Source: Salinisphaera sp. Q1T1-3
GTDB lineage: Bacteria > Pseudomonadota > Gammaproteobacteria > Nevskiales > Salinisphaeraceae
Reading direction: 5' to 3'
Assembly (NCBI RefSeq): GCF_003602005.1
Contig: NZ_QZWD01000001.1
Location: forward strand, 394,641-458,640
Length of the DNA stretch: 64,000 bases
Below the pieces are notes generated by a model. It had not been told where the DNA came from. It did no database searches and was given only the letters and a program-made list of their open reading frames with translations. How positions within the stretch are numbered: the first letter of the stretch is position 1; each line of letters opens with the position of its first letter. The position numbers were made by a program, and so were the translations under genes. Below are positions 55,065 through 63,809 of the stretch, piece after piece.

Positions 55065-58000
55065 ATGACAACAACAAAAAGGATCACCTACACGCTCCTG
55101 CTGGCCGTCACATTCATCGGTACGAACGCCTCCGCTCAGGACAACAGCTCGCTAAGTCTCGACGATCAACCGCCAGGCAGCGGTGGCCCGCCGCCCAACG
55201 TGCTTGTCGCAGTCGATAACTCGGCCTCTATGGACTCCGAGTTGTTGTTCCCGACGCTCAATGGAACGCTCTACTGGCAACGGGCAGGATCGAGTCGATA
55301 TCGCTTTACCAAAAGTAACGGGACATTTTACAGCGATCAGGGCGATTTCTATAACTACAGCTATCTCTTCCCGAATGGTTGCAATGACGACGGGTATAGA
55401 GACCGTCGCGTGTACTGCGCCAATGGCGGAAACTTCGATAATGCGGCCCCCCCTGTCGAACAATTGGGATTTACGCGTTCGGCGCGATATAACAAGGCCT
55501 ACTTCGACCCGACCGTGACCTATCGACCCTGGATAGGTTATCCGAACGCCGATCCACAGGCAGCGCTGTCCGACCCGGCGATTGGCACCACATCAATGAA
55601 TCTGACCAACGACATCAGCAGCAGCAAGAACAATGAGCGATTTCTCGTTGGTCCCGGCATCTATATCGATGCCAACTTGCCGATTTATATCGACGGTCGC
55701 TGGCAGAGCTACAACCGACCGGTCACGTTTCAGAATTACACCGAGATCGGTATCAAGTATTTTCCGGCCACGTTCTTTCTGCCGGCCGGTCAAGCACTGC
55801 CCGATAATTACAGCCGATATAACGGCTCAGTGTTCGGTGGCAAAGGGCCGAACGGCGAACCCATGCGCTCTTACCAGATTAGGCCGTCCAATTTTTCCGA
55901 CGACGCGGAAGGCAGACGCCAATACCGGGCCGCGATTCAGAACTTCGCCAACTGGTATAGCTACTACCGAAAGCGCAGCTTGGCGATTCGCGGGGCCGTC
56001 ACGACCGCTTTCGATCGTCTCCCGAAAGTTCGCGTTGCCGCCTGCTCGATCAACGAAGCCGACTCACGCGCCAGCGCAGGCAACTTTCAGGCAATGACCA
56101 TGCGCTCTCTTGAGAGTGCCAGCGCTCGAGAAGCATTCCGCAAGTCGATATACAACATCGACTTTCACTCCCCACTCGGAACCCCCAACCGACCTGCCCT
56201 CTACGACCTCGGCAAGGAGCTCGAAAACAACAAATCGATCATCCAGTCGGCCTGTCAGCGCAATTATGGGATCTTGTTCACTGACGGCTTCAACAGCGGA
56301 CAGGTCAACGATATCGGCGATCGCGACAGCGACGGCTATCGTAACGCGATGTCGGATATCGCGATGCGTTTCTACAGCGACCTGAACGCACCGGCGCCTT
56401 ACGACACACAGCGTGGACAACTGGCGCTGCCAGCTGGCTGTCCCGATGCGTCGCTCGACTGCAATCCCAATCTACACATGACGACATTCGGCGTCACTGT
56501 CGGGCTAAACGGCCCGATATTCGGCAACACGACCGCCTACCCTCAGGCGAATCGCCAACCGTACCAGTATCCGCCCCCGTGGTATGTCGACGATAATCTA
56601 CAGAAAATTCCGAGCGGCGGAATGCCGGTCGGCGGCGCTTTTGAAATTGATGACCTCTGGCATGCCACTCTGGACACGCACGGCCAGCTGCTCAACGCGG
56701 AATCGCCTGAAGAGCTGACCGACCGCTTCACACAAACGTTGACCGATATCCTCGCGCGCGAGTCCACGCTGACCAATGCGTCGGCGAGTTCACGCAATTT
56801 TTCGCTGGGCACTGATGTCTATCAGACGAGCTATGCGCCCTCGAACTGGACCGGCAACCTCGTTGCCTACGATGCGGTCAATGGTGATGCCACCCCAAAC
56901 GGCCGAGAGTGGAGCGCCGCCGACCAACTGACGGGCTTCACCAATCCCGCGCAGGACACCCGTCTGGTGGTGACCGATCTGCGCCGTACCGACAGCGACA
57001 GCGGCGGCCAGGTCGACAGCGTGCGCTTTGCCGCCGATCCCGTCAGCTACACCCGGGAATTTCCGGGGTTGGATCCAACGACAATATTCTATCTGAGAGG
57101 TTATCGCGGCGACGAGCAGTCCAATGGTGGCAACATGCGTAATCGCGGTAATCCCGTTAACAACACCGTACTGGGCGATATCGTGCATTCCGTGCCGACC
57201 TATGTCGGCGCGCCCAATCCGGCCCTCTACGCCGGCCGGTTTCAGGATGCTCGCCACCCCGAGCTCACGGCGCCCGAAAACAATGGGTTGTACTACAATC
57301 CAGCGGCCGGCCGTGGTTTCGCCGTCGACAATGCCGCGCGCACGCCAATGATCTACGTCGGTGCAAACGACGGCATGCTCCACGGCTTCGATGCAAACAC
57401 CGGCGACGAGAAACTGGCCTTCGTACCCAATGCTGTGCTCAACGGAATCGGCGCGCCAGACACCGGATTGCAGTCATCGCAGTATGTGCATCAATACTTC
57501 GTGGACGGCCAGTCGACCTCCGGTGCCGTGTTCGTCGGCGGACAATGGCGCACCATGCTGGTTGGCGGTCTACGTAGCGGCGGGCGCACGATCTACGCAC
57601 TGGACATCACTAACCCGAAAGATTTCACTCGGGCGAACGTCGGCAATATCGTCAAGTGGGAATTTCGGGATCCCGGTCTCGGGCTGACCTATGGCGACCC
57701 GGTTATTGCGCGCCTGCACAGTGGCCGCTGGGCCGCCATCTTCGGCAACGGCTACAATAGCCGCCAGGCCGGGGCCCGACTCTATATTGTCGACATGGAA
57801 ACCGGGCAACTGATACGTCGCCTCGAGGCAAGCGCGCCCGGCGGGGGCGACACGGCCGGGCGTAACGGTCTCGCCTCGCCCGCAGTGCTCGATCTGGACA
57901 ACGACCACATCGCAGACTTCATCTATGCCGGCGATTTCCAGGGCAACGTCTGGAAATTCGATCTCACCTCGACCGATCCATCCGCCTGGCGCAACCCGGC

Positions 58001-58796
58001 ACAGCCCCTGTTTCGTGCCGTCAGTGCCAACGGCGATCCGCAGCCGATCACGACCGCGCCCGTTGCGATCCCACACCCCTACGGCAGCACCTACGGCGCC
58101 ATGGTCTACGTCGGCACAGGCCAGGATGTGCTCTCGATCGACGATCAGGCCCGCGGTGCCAATTCGGTCTACGGCGTCTGGGATCCGGCCGTCTTTTCGA
58201 CATCGGACAACGTCGTTTCACCAAGTGCCCGCAATAATTGGTCCGTCTCACGAGACCAGTTGCTCGAACAATCACTTCGCGAGACGCAGGATCGCCGCAG
58301 TCTACAATTTCGCATTGTAACCAGACACCCGATTCGTTTCGGTACGAGCGCGGACAACACCTATCGGGGCTGGCGGTTCGATCTGCCGGGCGATGGCGAA
58401 GCGATACTGACGCGTCCGATCGCGGCATTGCGCACCTCGAGACTCGAATTCACGACGACGATCAAGGGGCGCAACGCCTGCTCAATTACCCGAAGTGGCT
58501 TCGTGATGGCGTTGGATCTGGCAAGTGGCGGCTCGCCCGATACGAATGTATTCGACGTCAACGGAGACGGCGTCATCAATGCCGACGATAACCTCCAACT
58601 CGGCAACGGCGAGCGCGCGACCGCCAGTGGCGTGGCACTTAGCGGCGGCTCGGCCGGGACGCTCGCGCGACTCAGCGATCGCTCGACGAACACCGTACGC
58701 CTGATCGGTGGCTCGACCTCCGGTGGCGATGTCAATATTCTGCTTAGTGATGTCCAATCAAGCGGGCGGCGTTCATGGCGGGAAATCCGCGAATGA
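55065..58796 (+). CDS. pilY1: Type IV pilus tip adhesin PilY1
   Basis: A 1243-residue secreted adhesin. It has a signal peptide (TYTLLLAVTFIGTNASAQ), an N-terminal von Willebrand A-like part with a MIDAS-like DNSASMD (about residue 48), and a C-terminal PilY1 beta-propeller with LGDIVHSVPTYVGAPNP (about 705) and IYVGANDGMLHGFDANTGDE (about 762). Near the end, about 1163, is a calcium-binding EF-hand-like loop DVNGDGVINADD. Codons are noticeably more AT-rich than in neighbouring core genes. Length is typical. Confidence 0.92.
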   Translation: MTTTKRITYTLLLAVTFIGTNASAQDNSSLSLDDQPPGSGGPPPNVLVAVDNSASMDSELLFPTLNGTLYWQRAGSSRYRFTKSNGTFYSDQGDFYNYSYLFPNGCNDDGYRDRRVYCANGGNFDNAAPPVEQLGFTRSARYNKAYFDPTVTYRPWIGYPNADPQAALSDPAIGTTSMNLTNDISSSKNNERFLVGPGIYIDANLPIYIDGRWQSYNRPVTFQNYTEIGIKYFPATFFLPAGQALPDNYSRYNGSVFGGKGPNGEPMRSYQIRPSNFSDDAEGRRQYRAAIQNFANWYSYYRKRSLAIRGAVTTAFDRLPKVRVAACSINEADSRASAGNFQAMTMRSLESASAREAFRKSIYNIDFHSPLGTPNRPALYDLGKELENNKSIIQSACQRNYGILFTDGFNSGQVNDIGDRDSDGYRNAMSDIAMRFYSDLNAPAPYDTQRGQLALPAGCPDASLDCNPNLHMTTFGVTVGLNGPIFGNTTAYPQANRQPYQYPPPWYVDDNLQKIPSGGMPVGGAFEIDDLWHATLDTHGQLLNAESPEELTDRFTQTLTDILARESTLTNASASSRNFSLGTDVYQTSYAPSNWTGNLVAYDAVNGDATPNGREWSAADQLTGFTNPAQDTRLVVTDLRRTDSDSGGQVDSVRFAADPVSYTREFPGLDPTTIFYLRGYRGDEQSNGGNMRNRGNPVNNTVLGDIVHSVPTYVGAPNPALYAGRFQDARHPELTAPENNGLYYNPAAGRGFAVDNAARTPMIYVGANDGMLHGFDANTGDEKLAFVPNAVLNGIGAPDTGLQSSQYVHQYFVDGQSTSGAVFVGGQWRTMLVGGLRSGGRTIYALDITNPKDFTRANVGNIVKWEFRDPGLGLTYGDPVIARLHSGRWAAIFGNGYNSRQAGARLYIVDMETGQLIRRLEASAPGGGDTAGRNGLASPAVLDLDNDHIADFIYAGDFQGNVWKFDLTSTDPSAWRNPAQPLFRAVSANGDPQPITTAPVAIPHPYGSTYGAMVYVGTGQDVLSIDDQARGANSVYGVWDPAVFSTSDNVVSPSARNNWSVSRDQLLEQSLRETQDRRSLQFRIVTRHPIRFGTSADNTYRGWRFDLPGDGEAILTRPIAALRTSRLEFTTTIKGRNACSITRSGFVMALDLASGGSPDTNVFDVNGDGVINADDNLQLGNGERATASGVALSGGSAGTLARLSDRSTNTVRLIGGSTSGGDVNILLSDVQSSGRRSWREIRE

Positions 58797-59269
58797 TCGA
58801 TCAACGAACTGATTCGTCCGGCCATTCGCGGCCAACGACAGTCCATGCACCTATACTTGGTTTCTCGTTGATCGAGCTGATGATTGTCGTTGCGATCATC
58901 GGCATTCTGGCCGCAATCGCATATCCCACGTACATAGACAAGGTGCGTAAAGCCAGACGAACCGAGGCCAAAAGCCTGGTGCTACGGGCAGCCAATCGCC
59001 AAGAGCAGCTCTACGCCGCCAATCAGAATCGATACTTGAATTCGATGACAGCGCTCAGCCTGCCAGACGCGACAGAAAACGGCTTCTATGACGTCAAGAC
59101 CTCCATCGTTGACGATGACACACAGCGATACACCGTCGTAGCTACGGCCCGGGGCGATCAGACCAACGACCCATGTCGAACTTTCGTGATCAACGAACGG
59201 GACGTCAAAAAAGCCTGGAGCGGTGCCGGCGATGGCAAGGGCAAGGACGTGACGGCCCGTTGCTGGTAG
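58793..59269 (+). CDS. pilE: Type IV pilin, PilE-like
   Basis: A 158-residue pilin with a long (about 23-residue) leader before the cleavage site G-FSLIELMIVVAIIGILAAIAYPTY, then KVRKARRTEAKSLVLRAANRQEQLY, the standard PilE core. A C-terminal Cys pair (PCRTF and ARCW) may form the D-loop disulphide. Its ATG overlaps the pilY1 stop (ATGA). Last gene of the cluster. Confidence 0.86.
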   Translation: MIDQRTDSSGHSRPTTVHAPILGFSLIELMIVVAIIGILAAIAYPTYIDKVRKARRTEAKSLVLRAANRQEQLYAANQNRYLNSMTALSLPDATENGFYDVKTSIVDDDTQRYTVVATARGDQTNDPCRTFVINERDVKKAWSGAGDGKGKDVTARCW

Positions 59270-59417
59270 GTATTCTCGCTTGGCCGATTCGACAGCGGCG
59301 ACGGAGCGAGGCCAACTCAAAGCGTGGGGCCGGAGCCAGTCGGTGCCAGCCTTTGCGTGACCACGCTTCGAACGGGATCGGCTGTTATCGACCCGTCATG
59401 AAAGTAGATCTGATTAG
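59270..59417. other. Gap after pilE
   Basis: 148 bp downstream of pilE. No terminator or gene is recognisable; it leads into mobile-element debris. Confidence 0.5.
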
Positions 59418-59690
59418 GGAACCTCTGATCTATTCATCCACGGTCGCGTTTGAGTCCCAAAAGGCCACGATACAAGACGCATGGCGCCGCGTCATAGCCA
59501 CGCCATGATCCAGCCATGCAAGGCCGTAGCGCGGCCTTTTGGGCCAAACCGCTTGGCGGCCGGGCTTTTGCGCGCGCCTGAGCGGCGTTGCCGCTCGCTC
59601 ATTTGCATTCAGCAAACGGCGCTCGCGGCGTCTTGTCAGACGCGCGCAGAAGACACCGGCGCGACCGTGGATGAATAGATCAGAGGTTCC
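59418..59690. mobile_element. 273-bp MITE with perfect 31-bp inverted repeats
   Basis: The ends (59418-59448 and 59660-59690) are exact inverted copies of 31 bp beginning GGAACCTCTGATC. Inside, CCCAAAAGGCC and GGCCTTTTGGG form a second inverted pair. There is no transposase. The flanks are TTAG on the left and TTGG on the right, so a 4-bp target duplication is possible but imperfect. Such ends resemble those of some IS5-type elements, but the match was not tested. Confidence 0.8.
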
Positions 59691-59694
59691 TTGG

Positions 59695-59899
59695 AGCCTG
59701 TTCACACTTCGCGCGCAACCCGACGGGACGGCGGTCATTTTCCGCAATCCGGCGTTGTCGTTCGCGACGCCAGAATGACGGCCGTACGCGTCCGATGCCT
59801 TGTCTTGCAAAAAATGAGCGCCGGCGTTTATTTTTCGATGGCGTTGAAAACAGCTGACGTCGTCAGCTGTTTTGGTGCTGGATTAATAACAGGCCCTGG
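59695..59899. mobile_element. Family B mobile repeat, copy B2
   Basis: It starts GAGCCTGTTCACACTTCG and ends AACAGGCCCTGG. The body from 59708 to about 59829 is the inverse of B1. Before the right end lies an insert carrying a palindromic module (AAAACAGCTGAC-3 nt-GTCAGCTGTTTT, 59847-59873). It directly follows the 273-bp MITE. Confidence 0.65.
59841..59879. repeat. 39-nt palindromic module, copy 1
   Basis: GCGTTG followed by a 12-bp perfect stem (AAAACAGCTGAC and GTCAGCTGTTTT) with a 3-nt loop, then GGTGCT. An exact copy occurs at 60343-60381. Confidence 0.85.
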
Positions 59900-59904
59900 G
59901 TCCG

Positions 59905-60260
59905 AAACTCAGCCCCTCTGAGCCTGGCTTCGGGCCAGGCCTTGGCTGTGGCTGCGTCGGCGATGAGTCCGCCGAGGATGGCACGCGAGTCGTACCGGCG
60001 ATTGAATCGGTACTGGATAACGTGCGGCGTACCTGGCGAAGTTGAATGCACGATAGGTGCCCGTGATGGCGCTCTTCAAGTGACCGAGCACGATGTTCAC
60101 GCACTCGAATTTCCGGATGCTTTGCCGCGGCAACCCCGACCCGGTCACAATCACATCATGATCGGCCACTTCGGCGCGCAGTGCCCGAAACGCTGACAAG
60201 CCATCAGAGACCGCCTGGGTACGGGCCGGGCCGCCAAATCGTCATTGGCCCAGTCCGCGA
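59905..60260 (-). pseudogene. IS1595-family transposase remnant
   Basis: The reverse strand encodes, across at least one frameshift (about 60015), the 3' part of an IS1595-type DDE transposase: AVSDGLSAFRALR, VNIVLGHLKSAITGTYRAF, NFARYAARY, then in another frame IQYRFNRRYDSRAIL and PEARLRGAE. The N-terminal part is missing or unrecognisable. It is decayed and not functional. Confidence 0.7.
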
Positions 60261-60342
60261 TCGCCTCGGATCGAAAGCGCAAACAACGCAGAACCGCTTG
60301 ATGCGGCTTGCTCTGATCGGTCGTCGACGCCGCCGCGACGAG

Positions 60343-60381
60343 GCGTTGAAAACAGCTGACGTCGTCAGCTGTTTTGGTGCT
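60343..60381. repeat. 39-nt palindromic module, copy 2
   Basis: An exact second copy of the module at 59841-59879, 502 bp away in the same orientation; similarity continues about 14 bp further (GATCAATATCAG versus GATTAATAACAG). The two copies bracket the IS1595 remnant. Confidence 0.85.
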
Positions 60382-60537
60382 CGATCAATATCAGCCGCAC
60401 GACTGGCACCGACCTTGTAACCCTCAACGCCATCGAAAAACAAACACTGCGACCTACCCGTCGCCTGCTTGCAATGCGGCGCCCTCTGGGCAAGAGCAAA
60501 TGCGTTCACCGGTGCGTCTTATCCCCCGAAACGTCGT
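60382..60537. other. Gap before lspA
   Basis: A gene-free stretch between the debris and the lspA stop. In relatives this area carries fkpB, ispH and the minor pilins in the same direction as lspA; here none of fkpB or ispH is present. Confidence 0.5.
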
Positions 60538-61080
60538 TTATTTCGATGTCGGGTCAGTTTCTTTATTTGACCCACGCGAGCCGGAAACGAACAACATATC
60601 GACGAAGATCAAAACCGCACCGACAACGATGGCCGAATCGGCGAGATTGAACGCCGGGTAGTGCCAGGCGCCGATATGGAAATCCACGAAATCGACCACG
60701 AACCCGCGTAGCGCCCGGTCGACGACGTTGCCGAGCGCGCCGCCGGCGATCAGGGCCAGTGCGCCCGCGAACAATCGTTTGTCGTACGGGTTGCGCACCA
60801 TCCAGATGGTAATACCCAACGTCACCGCCACACCGAGTGCCACGAACAGCCAGGGCGTGGCACCGTGCAACATCGAGAAGGCCGCACCGGTGTTGTGCAC
60901 GAGCGTGAGATTCAACCAGGAAGTCAGCGGCGTCGAGTCGTAGAGCGCGTAATGGTTGACGACCAGCTGCTTGGTGAACTGGTCGGCCGCGATGACCAGC
61001 ACCGACAGCCACAGCCAGTGCACGTTCTGCCATGTCGTTGTCCGGCGTGTCGTGCGGTTCTCGCTCACTTGTTCGGTCAT
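60538..61080 (-). CDS. lspA: Lipoprotein signal peptidase
   Basis: A 180-residue inner-membrane aspartyl protease that cleaves prolipoproteins. Four hydrophobic segments are visible; the catalytic aspartates lie in GGALGNVVDRALRG and FNLADSAIVVG. Its ATG overlaps the ribF stop (ATGA), which leaves no room for ileS, normally located between these two genes. Confidence 0.95.
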   Translation of the reverse strand: MTEQVSENRTTRRTTTWQNVHWLWLSVLVIAADQFTKQLVVNHYALYDSTPLTSWLNLTLVHNTGAAFSMLHGATPWLFVALGVAVTLGITIWMVRNPYDKRLFAGALALIAGGALGNVVDRALRGFVVDFVDFHIGAWHYPAFNLADSAIVVGAVLIFVDMLFVSGSRGSNKETDPTSK

Positions 61081-62015
61081 GCAACACTCGGCTGATTGAG
61101 GATACGCCGGACTTCGGCGATGTCGTTGTTGATATCGGCGACCAGATCATCCATCGAATCGTAGTCCGCCTCGGGACGAATGAACTCGACGAACCGGACG
61201 TCGAGACGCCATCCGTAGATGGATTCGGCAAAATCGAGCAGATAGATCTCCAACAGCGGCTCGTCGCCGTTGACCGCCGGACGCACGCCGAAGCTGGCTG
61301 CCCCGCCGACCTCGCGCCCGTCGGGCAGGCCCACCCGCACCGCATAGACACCGTAGCGCAACGCGCTCGGCCGATGAAGACGCAGGTTCGCGGTCGGAAA
61401 TCCCAACGTGCGCCCGAGCTGCTGGCCGGCAACCACGCGCGCACTGATGCGATAGGGGCGCCCGAGCAGTCGCGCGGCCTGCTCGACATGGCCGTTCACC
61501 AACGCCTGTCGCACACTGCTGGAGCTGACCCGTTCCCCCTCGAAACACACATCCGGCAACGACATGCGCTCGATGCCGCGCTGCTCGGCGAACGCGGCCA
61601 GCGTCTCCACATCACCGGCCCGGCGATGGCCGAACCGGAAGTCGTCACCGACCAGAACCGCCCGTGCACCCAGACGTCGCGCGATGAGCTGGTCAAGAAA
61701 CGTCTCCGGCGACATGGCCGCGAACGCACGATCGAAACGGGCTCGCACGAAGCAATCGATACCGAAGGCGTCGACATCCTCGATCTTCTCCCGCAGCGAG
61801 GACAGACGCGTCGGCGGCGCATCCGGCCGGAAGAACGCGCCCGGCATCGGGTCGAAAGTCATCAGCGCCGCCGGTACGCCGAGCAGCCTTGCCTTGGCGC
61901 GCACGCGCGCGATGATGGCCTGATGCCCCAGATGAACACCGTCGAAATTGCCGACGGTCAGCACACAGCCGCCGCGCAGGCCGGGGTGATGACGAATCGA
62001 ACGAATAATCTGCAT
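61077..62015 (-). CDS. ribF: Bifunctional riboflavin kinase/FMN adenylyltransferase
   Basis: A 312-residue enzyme making FMN then FAD. The N-terminal adenylyltransferase has LTVGNFDGVHLGHQAII and the SSSSVRQALVNGHV segment; the C-terminal kinase has GRTLGFPTANLRL. The ATG at 62015 fits family length. It follows murJ with 61 bp between them. Confidence 0.95.
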   Translation of the reverse strand: MQIIRSIRHHPGLRGGCVLTVGNFDGVHLGHQAIIARVRAKARLLGVPAALMTFDPMPGAFFRPDAPPTRLSSLREKIEDVDAFGIDCFVRARFDRAFAAMSPETFLDQLIARRLGARAVLVGDDFRFGHRRAGDVETLAAFAEQRGIERMSLPDVCFEGERVSSSSVRQALVNGHVEQAARLLGRPYRISARVVAGQQLGRTLGFPTANLRLHRPSALRYGVYAVRVGLPDGREVGGAASFGVRPAVNGDEPLLEIYLLDFAESIYGWRLDVRFVEFIRPEADYDSMDDLVADINNDIAEVRRILNQPSVA

Positions 62016-62076
62016 GAGCGCGTATCGTCTCGAACCGAAGGATTCCGTGGCCGTCAGTCTGACAGACTCGAACGGC

Positions 62077-63657
62077 TTACCCTGGGCTGGCCGTGTCTGG
62101 GTGCGACAGGCGCAGATGGCCCGGGCGCATCCCCAGCAGCGCCAGAATGCCGAAGTATACGAGCATGCCGCTGCCGATCCAGCAAGCCAGCCAGGCCACG
62201 CGCATGAGCGCATCGCGCGCCATCCAGACATCGAGCGCCGCGGCACCGAAATGCAGCACCAGTGCCATCGCCAGACACCCCAGCCCGGTCCGCAGCCAGA
62301 GCAGGCCCCAGCCACTGCCCGGCTGATAGGCACCGGAAGCCCGCAGATAGCGATATAGCAGCCCGGCGTTGACAAACGCGCCGAGTGAGCCCGCCAGCGC
62401 CAAACCGGCGTGCGGCGCCGGCCAGTCCTGCCAGATGAACACGCCGACGAAGATGAGGTTCATCGCCATGGCACTGATCATCGAAATCACGCCGCAACGG
62501 ACCGGGGTCTTCGAGTCCTCGCGCGAATAGAACCCCGTGACGAGCACCTTGACGATCGAAAAGCCCATGAAGCCGAGCGCATAGGCCATGAGCGCGTACT
62601 GACTCATCAAGACGTCGTGCTCGGCAAACGAGCGATAATTGAACAGCGTCGTCACCAGCGGCCCTGCCATGACGTAGAGCCCCACCATCGCCGGCAGGCC
62701 CATGACCATCAACAGCTTGAGCGCCCAGTCGAGTGTCGCGGAGAATTCCGCGGTCGACCGACTGGCATGGCGTGCCGACAGCGACGGCAGAATCACGGTG
62801 GCGATGGCGACCGAGAACACCCCCAGCGGAAATTCCATCAGGCGATCGGCGTAATAGAGCCAGCTCACGCTGCCGCTGGCCAGAAACGAGGCCACGATCG
62901 TATCCAGCAGGAGCATGATCTGAGCGATCGATGAGCCGAACATGATCGGCAGCATCAGCTTCAGAATGCGCCGTACCTTGGCATCGGCCCAGCCCCAGCG
63001 CGGCCGCGGCAACCGATCCAGGCGTATCAGAAACGGCAACTGGAACAGCAGCTGCACCAGCCCGGCGACAAAAACGCCAATCGCCAGCCCGAACGTGGGC
63101 TCGGACAGCATCGGCGCAATCAGCACCGCAGCGCCGATCATGCAGATGTTCAGCAGAACCGGCGTCACCGCCGGAATCGCGAAACGGCCGTAGGTGTTCA
63201 GAATGCCGCCAGCCAGCGCGGTCAGCGAGATGAAGAACAGATACGGAAAGGTCAGCCGCAACAGCGAGGCCGCGAGATCGAACTGACTCTGGTTCTCCGC
63301 GAAGCCCGGCGCGAACAGATAGATCAGCAACGGGGCAGCAACCACGCCGATGATCGTCATCGCCAGCAGGATGAGACCCAGCGTGCCGGAGACGACCGCA
63401 ACCAGATTCTTGACGTCGTCACCGCTTTCCTGGTCGCGCGTGGCCGACAAAACCGGCACAAACGACTGCGCGAACGCGCCCTCGGCAAACAGGCGACGCA
63501 GGAAGTTGGGAATCTTGAACGCCACGAGAAAAGCGTCCATGGCCGGCCCGGCGCCGAACATCACGGCCAGAACCACATCACGCCCGAACCCCAGAATTCT
63601 GGAGATGAACGTCATAGCGCCGACGACACCGGTCGAGCGTGCCAGAGATGAAGCCAT
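62077..63657 (-). CDS. murJ: Lipid II flippase MurJ
   Basis: A 526-residue multi-pass (about 14 helices) MATE-like protein of the MurJ/MviN family that flips the peptidoglycan precursor. Marks: ARSTGVVGAMTFISRILGFGRDVVLA, PNFLRRLFAEGAFAQSFVPV, and VLVTGFYSREDSKTPV. ATG 63657 matches the family start. It is divergent from rpsT as in other gammaproteobacteria. Confidence 0.95.
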   Translation of the reverse strand: MASSLARSTGVVGAMTFISRILGFGRDVVLAVMFGAGPAMDAFLVAFKIPNFLRRLFAEGAFAQSFVPVLSATRDQESGDDVKNLVAVVSGTLGLILLAMTIIGVVAAPLLIYLFAPGFAENQSQFDLAASLLRLTFPYLFFISLTALAGGILNTYGRFAIPAVTPVLLNICMIGAAVLIAPMLSEPTFGLAIGVFVAGLVQLLFQLPFLIRLDRLPRPRWGWADAKVRRILKLMLPIMFGSSIAQIMLLLDTIVASFLASGSVSWLYYADRLMEFPLGVFSVAIATVILPSLSARHASRSTAEFSATLDWALKLLMVMGLPAMVGLYVMAGPLVTTLFNYRSFAEHDVLMSQYALMAYALGFMGFSIVKVLVTGFYSREDSKTPVRCGVISMISAMAMNLIFVGVFIWQDWPAPHAGLALAGSLGAFVNAGLLYRYLRASGAYQPGSGWGLLWLRTGLGCLAMALVLHFGAAALDVWMARDALMRVAWLACWIGSGMLVYFGILALLGMRPGHLRLSHPDTASPG

Positions 63658-63728
63658 GGTGCGCGCGTACAGCTGAAAACGTGGCGCACTATAGCCTTTG
63701 TGCGACGTGGCGCAAAGCAGTCCGGTTA

Positions 63729-63757
63729 TTGACAAAACCGCGGGAAACAAAGAGAAT
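63729..63757 (+). promoter_or_regulatory. rpsT promoter
   Basis: TTGACA (63729-63734), 17-bp spacer, GAGAAT (63752-63757), then a GC-rich CGCGCGCC start region, typical of growth-rate-controlled ribosomal promoters. Confidence 0.65.
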
Positions 63758-63809
63758 CGCGCGCCTGTCCAGTCCAGTCACTCAATCGACAAGTTTCTAG
63801 GAGCACCTC

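Noticed and set aside
59430-59810. A 126-codon reverse frame across the MITE and family B repeat
   Set aside because: It spans two different mobile elements and ends in their terminal repeats; a composite artefact.
52379-60537. The minor pilin region as a phage-type island with att sites
   Set aside because: No integrase and no duplicate of the tRNA-Thr 3' end was seen, so I do not call it an integrated island.
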